Of a DNA stretch of 64,000 nt, positions 56,031 through 64,000 are shown piece by piece. The notes below the pieces were generated by a model that was given only the letters and a program-made list of their open reading frames with translations, did not search any database and was not told where the DNA came from. This DNA comes from Pantoea ananatis LMG 2665. GTDB lineage: Bacteria; Pseudomonadota; Gammaproteobacteria; Enterobacterales; Enterobacteriaceae. The DNA lies in assembly GCF_000710035.2 (NCBI RefSeq), contig NZ_JMJJ01000004.1, positions 372,001-436,000 on the forward strand, written 5' to 3'. Numbering within the stretch: the stretch's first letter is position 1; each line of letters starts with the position of its first letter. The translations under genes were made by a program, and so were the position numbers.

Positions 56031-56999
56031 ATGGAACTGAATAAAATTATCAAAGAAGTCGGGCGCGGTAAGAACCATGCTCGCGATATCGATTTCGACA
56101 GTGCCCTGGCACTCTACGGCGCAATGCTGGACGGCGAGGTGCCGGATCTTGAAATGGGCAGTATTTTAATCGCCCTGCGAATCAAAGGTGAAGGCGAAGC
56201 AGAAATGCGCGGCTTCTATCAGGCGATGCAGTCGCGTGTGATGCGCCTGCAGGCGCCGAGCGGTCGTCCCATGCCTGTGGTCATTCCCAGCTATAACGGT
56301 GCGCGCCGTCAGGGAAATTTAACCCCATTACTGGCGCAGGTGCTTAACAGGCTCGGTCTGCCCGTGCTGGTTCACGGCGTCAGTGACGATGCCACGCGCG
56401 TGACCAGCGAAGCGGTCTTTGCCGCGCTGGGGATCGTGCCGGTCACTACGGCCGAACAGGCACAGGCAAAGCTCGACAGGGGTGAGCTGGCCTTTATTAC
56501 CATCGATCACCTCTGCCCACCCATGGCAAAACAGCTGTCGTTACGCTGGCGCATGGGCGTGCGTAACAGCGCCCACACGCTGGCGAAGCTGGCCACGCCG
56601 TTTGGTGAGCGCGAGGCCCTGCGCCTGTCAAGCGTATCCCACCCGGAGTATGTTCCACGGGTGGCGACCTTTTTTAGCGCTATCGATGCCCCCGCGATTC
56701 TGCTGAACGGGACCGAAGGTGAGGTTTATGCCAATCCGCAGCGCTGCCCGGCCATCAGCTATGTGGGCGGTGCAGCACAGCAGGCGGAGGTCTGGGTAGA
56801 GAGACAGCCGGAGGTAGCGGTGCCGCTGCCCGCCGACAAGTCGGCCGCCGAGACAGCGCGGTGGACGGAAGAGGTGCTGAATCACCAGCGCCCTCTACCA
56901 GAGGCGCTGCGACTGCAAATTGCCTGCTGCCTGCGCGCAAGCGGTCAGTGCGCCTCGCGGGAAGCCGGCCTTGAGAAACTGGCGGCGGCCGGTTTTTAA
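56031..56999 (+). CDS. ybiB: YbiB, phosphoribosyltransferase-like (TrpD2) DNA-binding protein
   Basis: Glycosyltransferase family 3 fold protein related to anthranilate phosphoribosyltransferase; E. coli YbiB binds nucleic acid and is co-transcribed with dinG. 322 residues (E. coli 320). IIKEVGRGKNHARDIDFDSA at the N-terminus, VIPSYNGARRQGNLTPLLA and RWRMGVRNSAHTLAKLATPF are conserved. Starts 27 bp after dinG (ATG preferred over the GTG one codon earlier). The stop overlaps the convergent amidohydrolase gene by 4 bp. Confidence 0.94.
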   Translation: MELNKIIKEVGRGKNHARDIDFDSALALYGAMLDGEVPDLEMGSILIALRIKGEGEAEMRGFYQAMQSRVMRLQAPSGRPMPVVIPSYNGARRQGNLTPLLAQVLNRLGLPVLVHGVSDDATRVTSEAVFAALGIVPVTTAEQAQAKLDRGELAFITIDHLCPPMAKQLSLRWRMGVRNSAHTLAKLATPFGEREALRLSSVSHPEYVPRVATFFSAIDAPAILLNGTEGEVYANPQRCPAISYVGGAAQQAEVWVERQPEVAVPLPADKSAAETARWTEEVLNHQRPLPEALRLQIACCLRASGQCASREAGLEKLAAAGF

Positions 57000-58159
57000 C
57001 GGTGAGCCTGTGGCAGGGCGTGCTCAACCAGGTTTTGCCAGAAGCGGATACCGGTGGGGATGAGCGCATCGTTGAAATCGTAGTGAGCATTATGTAAGGG
57101 GGCGGATGGGGTTGCACCATCTGCACCGAGCCAGAAATAGGCCCCCGGGCAGGCTTCCAGCATGCAGGCGAAATCTTCAGAGGCCATAGAGGGATTCACC
57201 TGCCACCGCACCTGCTCTTCCCCCAGCGTACTGACGGCAACGTCGTGAACCTGCCGGGCCGGGCCTGTATGGTTGGTTGTCACCGGGTAGCCAGGTAGCC
57301 AGCGAATCGCGCCGCAGACGCCAAAGGGTTTCGGCAGCGTAGTGACAAAATCATCAATAAGCGCATGAACCCGTTTGCGCACATCGTCTTGCAGGCAGCG
57401 CACGGTGCCGCGCAGAACGATCTGTTCGGGAATCACGTTAATTGCCTCACCACCCTGAATCTGCGTGACGCTCACCACGGCTGAGGAAAGGGGAGAAAGG
57501 CGACGTGAGGGGATCGTTTGCAGGGCCAGAATCAGTTCAGCTGCCACCACCATCGGGTCGGCACCGCTTTCCGGCATGGCCGCGTGGCAGCTTTTACCGC
57601 TCAGCGTAATTTCAAACGCATCCAGTGAGGCCATCATCGCACCGGCGTTAACCGCCAGCGATCCCAGCGGCAGGCCGGGCCAGTTGTGCATCGCATAGAC
57701 AGCATCCATGGGGAAACGGGTAAATAATCCCTCTTCCACCATTTTCCGGGCGCCGCCGAGGTTTTCTTCCGCAGGCTGAAAAATAAAATGCACCGTGCCG
57801 CTGAACTGACGCGTGGCGGCAAGCTGTCTGGCGGCCGCCAGTAAAATCGCCGTGTGGCCATCATGGCCGCAGGCGTGCATCACACCAGGTTTACTGGAGC
57901 GCCAGGCGGTTTCGCCTTTTTCATTGATGGGCAGCGCGTCCATATCGGCACGCAGGCCGATGACCGGTCCGCTTCCATTTTTCAGGGTGCCAACCACGCC
58001 CGTCCCGGCAAGACCACGAAATACCTGCAGGCCCGCCTGCTCAAGTTCATGCGCAACCTTATCGCTGGTCCGATGTTCCTCATAGCCGAGTTCGGGTTCG
58101 CGATGAAACTGGTGGCGCCAGCGCAGCGCATCATCAAGCAGGTCAGAGGAAAGAGTCAT
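56996..58159 (-). CDS. M20D-family amidohydrolase (hippurate/N-acyl amino acid hydrolase-like)
   Basis: Metal-dependent hydrolase of N-acyl or N-aryl amino acids, 387 residues. M20D motifs: HREPELGYEEHRT, GLRADMDALPI, MHACGHDGHTA (metal-binding Cys/His), FQPAEENLGGA, and the C-terminal SMASEDFACM metal ligand, with a dimerisation domain (about 180-290). Closest in plan to HipO-type enzymes; the exact substrate is unknown. GGAGCG lies 10 nt upstream. Convergent with ybiB, overlapping by 4 bp. Confidence 0.88.
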   Translation of the reverse strand: MTLSSDLLDDALRWRHQFHREPELGYEEHRTSDKVAHELEQAGLQVFRGLAGTGVVGTLKNGSGPVIGLRADMDALPINEKGETAWRSSKPGVMHACGHDGHTAILLAAARQLAATRQFSGTVHFIFQPAEENLGGARKMVEEGLFTRFPMDAVYAMHNWPGLPLGSLAVNAGAMMASLDAFEITLSGKSCHAAMPESGADPMVVAAELILALQTIPSRRLSPLSSAVVSVTQIQGGEAINVIPEQIVLRGTVRCLQDDVRKRVHALIDDFVTTLPKPFGVCGAIRWLPGYPVTTNHTGPARQVHDVAVSTLGEEQVRWQVNPSMASEDFACMLEACPGAYFWLGADGATPSAPLHNAHYDFNDALIPTGIRFWQNLVEHALPQAHR

Positions 58160-58301
58160 GCAATGTCGCGCTCCATATCATTCAGGAAGCTTCACTTTAG
58201 AGGCCGGGCGAGAGCGCGTCTATCGCCAGGCGCGATAAAATAGCGAATGGGCTAAATCAAAATGGAATAAGTAATAAACAAGCGTGCAACCGTATCGCCT
58301 G

Positions 58302-59369
58302 TTATGCCGACTCACGCTTAATTAAATGGAAGCCGATATCAATAATGCTTTCTGCGCAGGGACGCTGTTCAATCCGATCGGCCAGCAGCGTAGCGGCACG
58401 TTGACCTATAGCGACCCGATCGACGCTGACCGTGGTGAGGGCAGGGCGATTGCTGGCAGCAAAATCCAGATCGCCAAAGCCCATCACCGCAATATCTTCA
58501 GGCACGCGCAGGCCACGGCTTTCTGCCTCCATAATCGCACCCTGTGCCAGCGTGTCTGAACTGCAGACGATGACGTCATACTCACCCTGATCGAAGAGCT
58601 GCGTTAAACCGGCGCGTCCGGATGCCAGAGAGGCGGGGAGCGCCGCGTCTGCCTGTGGGATTGCGTCAATTCCTTGCTGGCTGAAGACGTCACATAATCC
58701 CTGTTTACGCTGTCCGGCACGTTTGTCTGACGTCCACACCAGGCCGGGCCGACGGAAGCCTTGTTCAAGCAGGTATTCTGCCGTGGCCTGACCGACGCGT
58801 TGATGCGAGAATCCCACCAGCATATCGAGCGGCGTTGGCGTCAGATCCCAGATTTCAACGACCGGTATCGCGGCATTCAGGATCACCTTTTTAAGGGCGG
58901 CCGAATGATGGATCCCGGTCAGAACAATCCCGTCCGGACGTCGTGACAGCAGTGTTGCCACCAGTTCGGCTTCAGTATCAGTGCGATAGCCCGCCACGCT
59001 CAGCAGGATATGATAACCCCGCAAGCCCAGCTCATCACTCAACGACTGAATGGTATCCACGAACATGTTGTTGTTGATTTGCGGCACCACGACAGCGATG
59101 AGCTTACTGCGCCTTGAAGCCAGGCTTCCCGCCAGCGCATTAGGAATGTATCCCGTCACCCGCACCGCCTCCATGACTCTTTCTGCCGTTTTAGGCCGCA
59201 CTAACTGCGGGGCATTCAGCACGCGGCTGACGGTCATCGGTGACAGTCCGGCATGGCGGGCGACATCTTCAAGCGTGGGCGCATGGGTCGGTTTCGAACT
59301 TTTCACGGCAATCCATTTCACGGTGACGGCGGTATTCGCACTGGCATTATTCTTCATGTTCCTGAGCAT
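58302..59369 (-). CDS. LacI-family regulator, probable repressor of talarate/galactarate genes
   Basis: A 355-residue LacI/GntR-like repressor. N-terminal HTH and hinge (about 30-85: PTLEDVARHAGLSPMTVSRVLN, then NALAGSLASRRS) and periplasmic-binding-like ligand domain (90-350). The first 25 or so residues before the HTH are an unusual leader; alternative in-frame starts at 59357 (ATG) or further inside are possible because no start has a clean ribosome site. Divergent from L-talarate/galactarate dehydratase. Two near-identical palindromes in the gap are its likely targets. Confidence 0.87.
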   Translation of the reverse strand: MLRNMKNNASANTAVTVKWIAVKSSKPTHAPTLEDVARHAGLSPMTVSRVLNAPQLVRPKTAERVMEAVRVTGYIPNALAGSLASRRSKLIAVVVPQINNNMFVDTIQSLSDELGLRGYHILLSVAGYRTDTEAELVATLLSRRPDGIVLTGIHHSAALKKVILNAAIPVVEIWDLTPTPLDMLVGFSHQRVGQATAEYLLEQGFRRPGLVWTSDKRAGQRKQGLCDVFSQQGIDAIPQADAALPASLASGRAGLTQLFDQGEYDVIVCSSDTLAQGAIMEAESRGLRVPEDIAVMGFGDLDFAASNRPALTTVSVDRVAIGQRAATLLADRIEQRPCAESIIDIGFHLIKRESA

Positions 59370-59432
59370 TTCCAGCCGGTGCGTTACGCATTAAGCAGTA
59401 TGCGCTGACATGACTAAAAAAATTCGCGATAG

Positions 59433-59448
59433 ATGTTAACGCAATCAT
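59433..59448. promoter_or_regulatory. LacI-type operator 1
   Basis: ATGTTAACGCAATCAT: imperfect inverted repeat with a central CG, in the LacI/GntR operator style. Fifteen of 16 bases match operator 2, whose centre is 156 bp away. It lies about 64 bp upstream of the regulator start. Confidence 0.65.
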
Positions 59449-59519
59449 TATGTTGTTTAACACGAAGAAAAAGTTATAAATGCGATCTCGCTGGCAGCAT
59501 GGCTCCCTTTATGCAAGGT

Positions 59520-59541
59520 AAATGTGATCTGTTGTTCAAAA
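59520..59541 (+). promoter_or_regulatory. CRP-like half site upstream of talarate dehydratase
   Basis: AAATGTGATCT (59520-59530) equals the left half of the CRP consensus; the right half is poor (GTTGTTCAAAA). A second left-half match with one change, AAATGCGATCT, lies at 59478-59488. Catabolite control would fit a sugar-acid locus. Confidence 0.4.
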
Positions 59542-59588
59542 TAAACACAACGCGGTTTTCTGCCGCAGGCCGGGATGTAAAGATAAAA

Positions 59589-59604
59589 ATGTTAGCGCAA
59601 TCAT
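59589..59604. promoter_or_regulatory. LacI-type operator 2
   Basis: ATGTTAGCGCAATCAT, one base different from operator 1, positioned 22 bp before the dehydratase start codon, where a bound repressor would block transcription or its early elongation. Confidence 0.65.
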
Positions 59605-59626
59605 TTTTAGACCACAGGAGATAACT

Positions 59627-60823
59627 ATGTCTGTAAGCGCAAATTCTAATGCCGTGAGCTATGCCAAAACGGTAAACGCAAAAACGGCGGCTGACGTCGG
59701 TGATCGTATTGAATGGGTCAAACTCTCCCTGTCGATTTTACCCCTGGCCACGCCCGTCAGCGATGCCAAGGTGCTGACAGGGCGCCAAAAGCCGTTAACC
59801 GAAGTGGCCATTATCATTGCTGAAATTCGTAGCCGTGAGGGTTTTGAAGGGGTGGGATTCAGCTATTCCAAACGCGCTGGCGGGCAGGGCATTTACGCGC
59901 ATGCTAAGGAGATTGCCGATAATCTGCTGGGGGAAGATCCAAACGATATTGATAAAATCTACACCAAACTGCTGTGGGCGGGCGCATCGGTAGGACGAAG
60001 CGGCATGGCGGTGCAGGCTATCTCTCCCATTGATATTGCGCTGTGGGATATGAAAGCGAAACGCGCCGGGCTGCCGTTGGCAAAACTGTTAGGTTCCCAT
60101 CGTGATTCCGTACAGTGCTACAACACCTCGGGCGGCTTCCTGCATACACCGCTGGAGCAGGTATTAAAGAACGTGGTGATTTCACGTGAAAACGGCATCG
60201 GCGGGATCAAGTTGAAAGTGGGGCAGCCAAACTGTGCCGAAGACATTCGTCGCTTAACGGCAGTGCGTGAAGCGCTGGGCGACGATTTTCCGTTGATGGT
60301 TGATGCCAACCAACAGTGGGATCGTGAGACCGCTATCCGTATGGGCCGCAAAATGGAGCCGTTCAATCTGATCTGGATTGAAGAACCGCTGGATGCTTAC
60401 GATGTGGAAGGCCATGCACAACTGGCCGCCGCGCTGGACACGCCCATTGCGACCGGTGAGATGCTCACCAGCTTCCGTGAGCATGAGCAACTGATTTTGG
60501 GCAACGCCAGTGATTTCGTTCAGCCGGATGCGCCGCGCGTGGGTGGCATTTCCCCTTTCCTGAAAATCATGGATCTGGCGGCGAAGCACGGTCGTAAGCT
60601 TGCGCCACATTTCGCCATGGAGGTTCACCTGCATCTGGCGGCGGCCTATCCGCTTGAGCCCTGGCTGGAGCATTTCGAATGGCTGAACCCGTTATTTAAT
60701 GAGCAACTGGAATTACGTGACGGACGGATGTTTGTTTCAGATCGCCACGGACTTGGTTTTACGCTCAGCGAACAAGCACGAAGCTGGACTCAATTAACCT
60801 GTGAATTCGGCAAACGTCCCTAA
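59627..60823 (+). CDS. L-talarate/galactarate dehydratase
   Basis: Enolase-superfamily acid-sugar dehydratase, 398 residues, the length of Salmonella TalrD/GalrD (STM3697), which it follows almost residue for residue. The catalytic KxK motif is Lys195-Leu-Lys197, the base is His328 (LAPHFA), and metal ligands are Asp226, Glu252 and Glu278, the positions reported for that enzyme. It dehydrates L-talarate or galactarate to a keto-deoxy sugar acid. RBS AGGAG. Followed by a hairpin and an MFS permease; a LacI regulator is divergent. Confidence 0.93.
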   Translation: MSVSANSNAVSYAKTVNAKTAADVGDRIEWVKLSLSILPLATPVSDAKVLTGRQKPLTEVAIIIAEIRSREGFEGVGFSYSKRAGGQGIYAHAKEIADNLLGEDPNDIDKIYTKLLWAGASVGRSGMAVQAISPIDIALWDMKAKRAGLPLAKLLGSHRDSVQCYNTSGGFLHTPLEQVLKNVVISRENGIGGIKLKVGQPNCAEDIRRLTAVREALGDDFPLMVDANQQWDRETAIRMGRKMEPFNLIWIEEPLDAYDVEGHAQLAAALDTPIATGEMLTSFREHEQLILGNASDFVQPDAPRVGGISPFLKIMDLAAKHGRKLAPHFAMEVHLHLAAAYPLEPWLEHFEWLNPLFNEQLELRDGRMFVSDRHGLGFTLSEQARSWTQLTCEFGKRP

Positions 60824-60830
60824 TCTTTTT

Positions 60831-60849
60831 GGCGGGAATCTCTCCCGCC
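60831..60849 (+). terminator. Hairpin between talarate dehydratase and permease
   Basis: GGCGGGA (60831-60837) / TCCCGCC (60843-60849), 5-nt loop, followed by CTCTCCTTTT. Probably an attenuating or stabilising hairpin inside the operon rather than its end. Confidence 0.5.
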
Positions 60850-60895
60850 ACCTCTCCTTTTAAATCTCTCTCAACCCGATATCCAGGAGTGGGTG

Positions 60896-62209
60896 ATGAA
60901 TACAATAATAAAACGTACCAAGGTACGTTATTCTATTTTGCTATTTCTGTTTCTTGCCACCGTATTTAATTATGCCGATCGTGCGACGTTATCTGTCGTC
61001 GCGCCTTTTATGAGTCAGGAGTTGGGCTTTGATCCTGAAGCGATGGGGCTGGCCTTTTCGGCCTTTGGTATTGCCTATGTCATTATGCAATTACCCGGCG
61101 GCTGGTTACTGGACCGCTATGGTGCCCGCATGGTATACGGCTGTGCGCTGATTGGCTGGTCGCTGGTGACCATGCTGCAGGGCACGATTTATCTCTACGC
61201 CAGTCCGCTTATCGTTCTGGTGATTTTGCGTTTATTGATGGGGGCCATTGAAGCGCCAGCGTTTCCGGCAAACAGTCGGTTAAGTGTGCAGTGGTTTCCA
61301 AACAAAGAGCGGGGATTTGTGACGTCGATTTATCAGTCAGCACAATATATCTCGCTCGGAATTATTACGCCTTTGATGACAATTATTCTTCATAATTTAA
61401 GTTGGCACTATGTTTTTTATTATATCGGCGCGATTGGCGTTATTTTAGGGATCGTCTGGCTGTTTAAAGTCAGAGATCCCTTACAGCATCCCAAAGTAAA
61501 TCAGGAGGAAATCGAGTATATTCGTGACGGCGGTGGAGAACCCGCATTAGGCAGTAAAAAGGCGCAAGAGAAAATTACACTGGCGCAGTTTAAAAGCGTG
61601 TGTATTAACCGCATGATGATTGGTGTCTACATTGGCCAGTTTTGTGTCACCTCAATTACCTGGTTCTTCCTGACCTGGTTCCCTACCTATCTCTATCAGG
61701 CCAAGGGCATGTCGATTCTGAAAGTGGGATTTATTGCCAGTATACCGGCCATCGCGGGTTTTGTGGGCGGCCTGTTGGGCGGCGTGTTTTCTGATGCGTT
61801 ACTCAAACGCGGTTACAGCCTGACGGTTGCGCGTAAACTGCCCGTCATCTGTGGGATGCTGCTCTCCTGTGTCATTGTTATCGCCAATTACACGTCCTCG
61901 GAAATTGTGGTGGTTGCGGCCATGAGCGTTGCCTTTTTCGCCAAAGGTTTTGGCAATCTGGGCTGGTGTGTGCTGAGCGATACATCGCCGAAAGAGGTGT
62001 TGGGCATTGCCGGTGGCGTTTTCAACATGTGCGGCAATATGGCCAGTATCGTTACCCCGCTGGTGATCGGGATCATTCTGGCGAATACGCAATCATTTGA
62101 TTATGCGATTTTATATGTGGGATCGATGGGGCTGCTCGGCCTGATTTCGTATCTCTTTATTGTCGGGCCTTTGGAACGGATTACGCTGACGTCCACGAAG
62201 CCTGAGTAA
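60896..62209 (+). CDS. MFS transporter, sugar-acid (anion:cation symporter) family
   Basis: Inner-membrane symporter of 437 residues with twelve predicted helices. NYADRATLSVVAPFM and LPGGWLLDRYGARMVYG near the N-terminus are typical of the GudP/GarP/ExuT-type aldarate and hexuronate transporters. Position 73 bp after the dehydratase suggests uptake of L-talarate or galactarate. ATG at 60896 behind AGGAG preferred over a GTG one codon earlier. A strong terminator follows. Confidence 0.9.
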   Translation: MNTIIKRTKVRYSILLFLFLATVFNYADRATLSVVAPFMSQELGFDPEAMGLAFSAFGIAYVIMQLPGGWLLDRYGARMVYGCALIGWSLVTMLQGTIYLYASPLIVLVILRLLMGAIEAPAFPANSRLSVQWFPNKERGFVTSIYQSAQYISLGIITPLMTIILHNLSWHYVFYYIGAIGVILGIVWLFKVRDPLQHPKVNQEEIEYIRDGGGEPALGSKKAQEKITLAQFKSVCINRMMIGVYIGQFCVTSITWFFLTWFPTYLYQAKGMSILKVGFIASIPAIAGFVGGLLGGVFSDALLKRGYSLTVARKLPVICGMLLSCVIVIANYTSSEIVVVAAMSVAFFAKGFGNLGWCVLSDTSPKEVLGIAGGVFNMCGNMASIVTPLVIGIILANTQSFDYAILYVGSMGLLGLISYLFIVGPLERITLTSTKPE

Positions 62210-62231
62210 GCCTGTTGCGAGCATTTCGCGC

Positions 62232-62270
62232 CGCTGTTCCGGAACCGCACTCCCCGGAACAGCGTTTTTT
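62232..62270 (+). terminator. Rho-independent terminator after the permease gene
   Basis: CGCTGTTCCGG (62232-62242) / CCGGAACAGCG (62254-62264), 11 bp, followed by six T. Ends the talarate operon and faces the end of hutU. Confidence 0.93.
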
Positions 62271-62307
62271 ACCGCATGACGCGACTCAATAAAATCGGCG
62301 TTGCGGG

Positions 62308-63990
62308 TTATTGCATCGGTAAGTTCAGACCGTGTTTTGTCGCACACTGCTGTGCCTGTTCGTATCCCGCATCGGCATGACGCATCACGCCGGTAGCAGG
62401 ATCGTTCCACAGCACGCGGCCCAAGCGGGCATCAGCCGCTTCCGTGCCGTCGCACACAATCACCACGCCAGAATGCTGGGAGAAGCCCATGCCCACGCCA
62501 CCACCATGATGCAGGCTCACCCAGGTCGCGCCGCCCGCCGTATTCAGCAGGGCGTTGAGCAGCGGCCAGTCGGATACCGCATCCGACCCATCTTTCATCG
62601 CTTCGGTTTCACGGTTTGGCGAGGCAACAGAGCCGCAGTCGAGGTGATCGCGACCGATCACAATCGGTGCTTTTAGCTCGCCGTTGCGTACCATTTCATT
62701 GAACGCGAGGGCCGCGAGATGGCGCTCACCCAATCCCAGCCAGCAGATACGCGCCGGTAAGCCCTGGAAGGCGATGCGTTCCTGCGCCATATCCAGCCAG
62801 CGATGCAGCGTTTTATGTTGCGGGAAAAGTTCTTTGAGTTTGGCATCCGTTTTATAGATATCTTCGGGGTCGCCAGACAGGGCAACCCAGCGGAACGGAC
62901 CTTTACCTTCGCAAAACAGGGGACGGATATAGGCTGGCACAAAACCGGGAAAATCAAAGGCATTGCTGACGCCTTCATCCAGTGCGACCTGGCGAATGTT
63001 GTTGCCATAATCGACGGTAGGAATGCCCATATGACAGAAGTCGAGCATCGCCTGAACGTGGACGGCCATAGAGGCACGGGCAGCTTTCTCCACGGCTTTA
63101 GGATGTGTCTTGCGTTCCTGCTCCCAGCGTGAGACGTCCCAGTCAATGGGCAGATAGCCGTTAAGGGGATCGTGCGCCGAAGTCTGGTCGGTGACGATGT
63201 CAGGCTTAGGTCCACCCGCTTTGGCGCGCTTAACCAGCTCGGGCAGGATTTCCGCCGCGTTGCCCAGCAGGCCGACAGAAATGGCTTTCTTCGCTTTGGT
63301 CGCCTCATCAATCAAGGCCAGTGCTTCATCCAGCGAGGTGGCTTTGTAATCGACATAACGCGTGCGTAAACGAAAATCGATACGGGATTCCTGACACTCA
63401 ATCGCCAGTACGCAGGCGCCCGCCAGCACGCCTGCCAAGGGTTGCGCACCACCCATGCCACCTAAACCGGCGGTCAGGATCCAGCGTCCGCTTAGATCAT
63501 TGTTATAGTGCTGGCGTCCGGCCTCGACAAACGTCTCGTAGGTGCCCTGAACGATTCCCTGGGCGCCAATGTAAATCCATGAGCCGGCCGTCATCTGGCC
63601 ATACATCATCAGCCCGGCTTTATCCAGTTCGTGGAAGTGATCCCAGTTAGCCCAGTGAGGAACCAGATTGGAGTTGGCCAGCAGGACGCGGGGGGCATCC
63701 GCATGGGTACGAAACACGCCGACGGGTTTGCCCGACTGGATCAGCAGGGTTTCGTCCGGCTGCAGGAGCTGCAGCGATCGTAAAATTTGCTCAAAACATT
63801 CCCAGTTGCGCGCGGCTTTACCAATACCGCCGTACACCACCAGATCTTCCGGACGTTCTGCCACGTCGGGATCCAGGTTGTTCTGAATCATGCGGTAAGC
63901 TGCTTCAATTAACCAGTTAGCGCAGTGCAGTTCATTTCCACGCGGCGCACGGATCTCGCGTGCTACCGCTTTAGACAGGGTTTCGCTCAT
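62308..63990 (-). CDS. hutU: Urocanate hydratase HutU
   Basis: Second step of histidine degradation, urocanate to imidazolonepropionate, using tightly bound NAD. 560 residues, full family length (about 555-560). Near the N-terminus [53 protein letters not shown] is the NAD-binding turn; [15 protein letters not shown] and LGLGERH lie in the C-terminal half; [16 protein letters not shown] is near the end. The start codon is 10 bp from the window edge. No hutH follows downstream on this strand; other hut genes, if present, must lie beyond the right edge. Confidence 0.95.
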   Translation of the reverse strand: MSETLSKAVAREIRAPRGNELHCANWLIEAAYRMIQNNLDPDVAERPEDLVVYGGIGKAARNWECFEQILRSLQLLQPDETLLIQSGKPVGVFRTHADAPRVLLANSNLVPHWANWDHFHELDKAGLMMYGQMTAGSWIYIGAQGIVQGTYETFVEAGRQHYNNDLSGRWILTAGLGGMGGAQPLAGVLAGACVLAIECQESRIDFRLRTRYVDYKATSLDEALALIDEATKAKKAISVGLLGNAAEILPELVKRAKAGGPKPDIVTDQTSAHDPLNGYLPIDWDVSRWEQERKTHPKAVEKAARASMAVHVQAMLDFCHMGIPTVDYGNNIRQVALDEGVSNAFDFPGFVPAYIRPLFCEGKGPFRWVALSGDPEDIYKTDAKLKELFPQHKTLHRWLDMAQERIAFQGLPARICWLGLGERHLAALAFNEMVRNGELKAPIVIGRDHLDCGSVASPNRETEAMKDGSDAVSDWPLLNALLNTAGGATWVSLHHGGGVGMGFSQHSGVVIVCDGTEAADARLGRVLWNDPATGVMRHADAGYEQAQQCATKHGLNLPMQ

Positions 63991-64000
63991 GACGGATTCC

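Noticed and set aside
1..64000. Mobile elements, prophage, CRISPR arrays, tRNA or rRNA genes
   Set aside because: No transposase or integrase frames, no regularly spaced repeats, and no cloverleaf or rRNA-like stretches were recognised.

Overview
The window reads as ordinary chromosome of an enterobacterium, most likely Erwiniaceae and Pantoea-like. The proteins are full-length relatives of Escherichia coli/Salmonella proteins, but gene order departs from E. coli and includes genes such as a DUF1615 lipoprotein, a DUF3772 MscS channel, a GH15 hydrolase and a PPK2 kinase. The genus is an inference from gene content. I see no prophage, insertion sequence, CRISPR array, rRNA or tRNA. Coding is dense, and only one gene-free stretch (11248-12075) is really long.

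Layout. 1-4.9 kb: acrZ, the molybdate importer modABC behind a ModE-type operator, ybhA and pgl. 5-10.5 kb: ybhB and the divergent biotin locus bioA | bioBFCD around a BirA operator. 10.5-12.1 kb: an orphan UrtE/LivF-like ATPase with a damaged signature motif, then 0.8 kb of noncoding DNA with DnaA boxes and a LexA box in front of uvrB. 14.1-18.0 kb: ybhK/yvcK and moaABCDE with a molybdenum-cofactor riboswitch. 18.2-23.7 kb: DUF1615 lipoprotein, ybhL, the ybhN-clsB-ybhP membrane-lipid operon and ybhQ. 23.9-26.3 kb: rhlE and dusC almost abutting.

26.3-33.3 kb holds a phosphate/polyphosphate pair (pit-ppk2), a ZntB/CorA-type transporter, ldtB and a GH15 enzyme. 33.4-52.4 kb is collinear with the E. 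coli 48-minute region (yohF, yohD, yohC, pbpG, dld, bglX, osmF-yehYXW, yohO, mlrA). It is interrupted by a DUF3772 MscS channel, a SUFU-like protein, a sigma-28-driven chemoreceptor and idi. With dusC it forms a block sitting exactly between rhlE and dinG, which are near neighbours in E. coli. 52.5-57.0 kb: an XRE-cupin regulator with a GNAT acetyltransferase, SOS-controlled dinG and ybiB. 57.0-64 kb: an M20 amidohydrolase, then a LacI-type regulator divergent from L-talarate/galactarate dehydratase and its MFS permease, with two near-identical operator-like palindromes between them, and finally hutU running to the edge.

How they work together. modABC brings in molybdate that the moa products help turn into molybdenum cofactor. 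uvrB and dinG are both SOS genes with visible LexA boxes. Several envelope functions cluster: cardiolipin synthesis, L,D-transpeptidase, PBP7, DedA, mechanosensitive channel and osmoprotectant import. I found no clearly novel multi-gene defence or biosynthetic system. The most rewarding leads are regulatory: an MlrA-type palindrome in mlrA's own promoter, an inverted repeat covering the XRE gene's ribosome binding site, the twin talarate operators, and the degenerate orphan ATPase.
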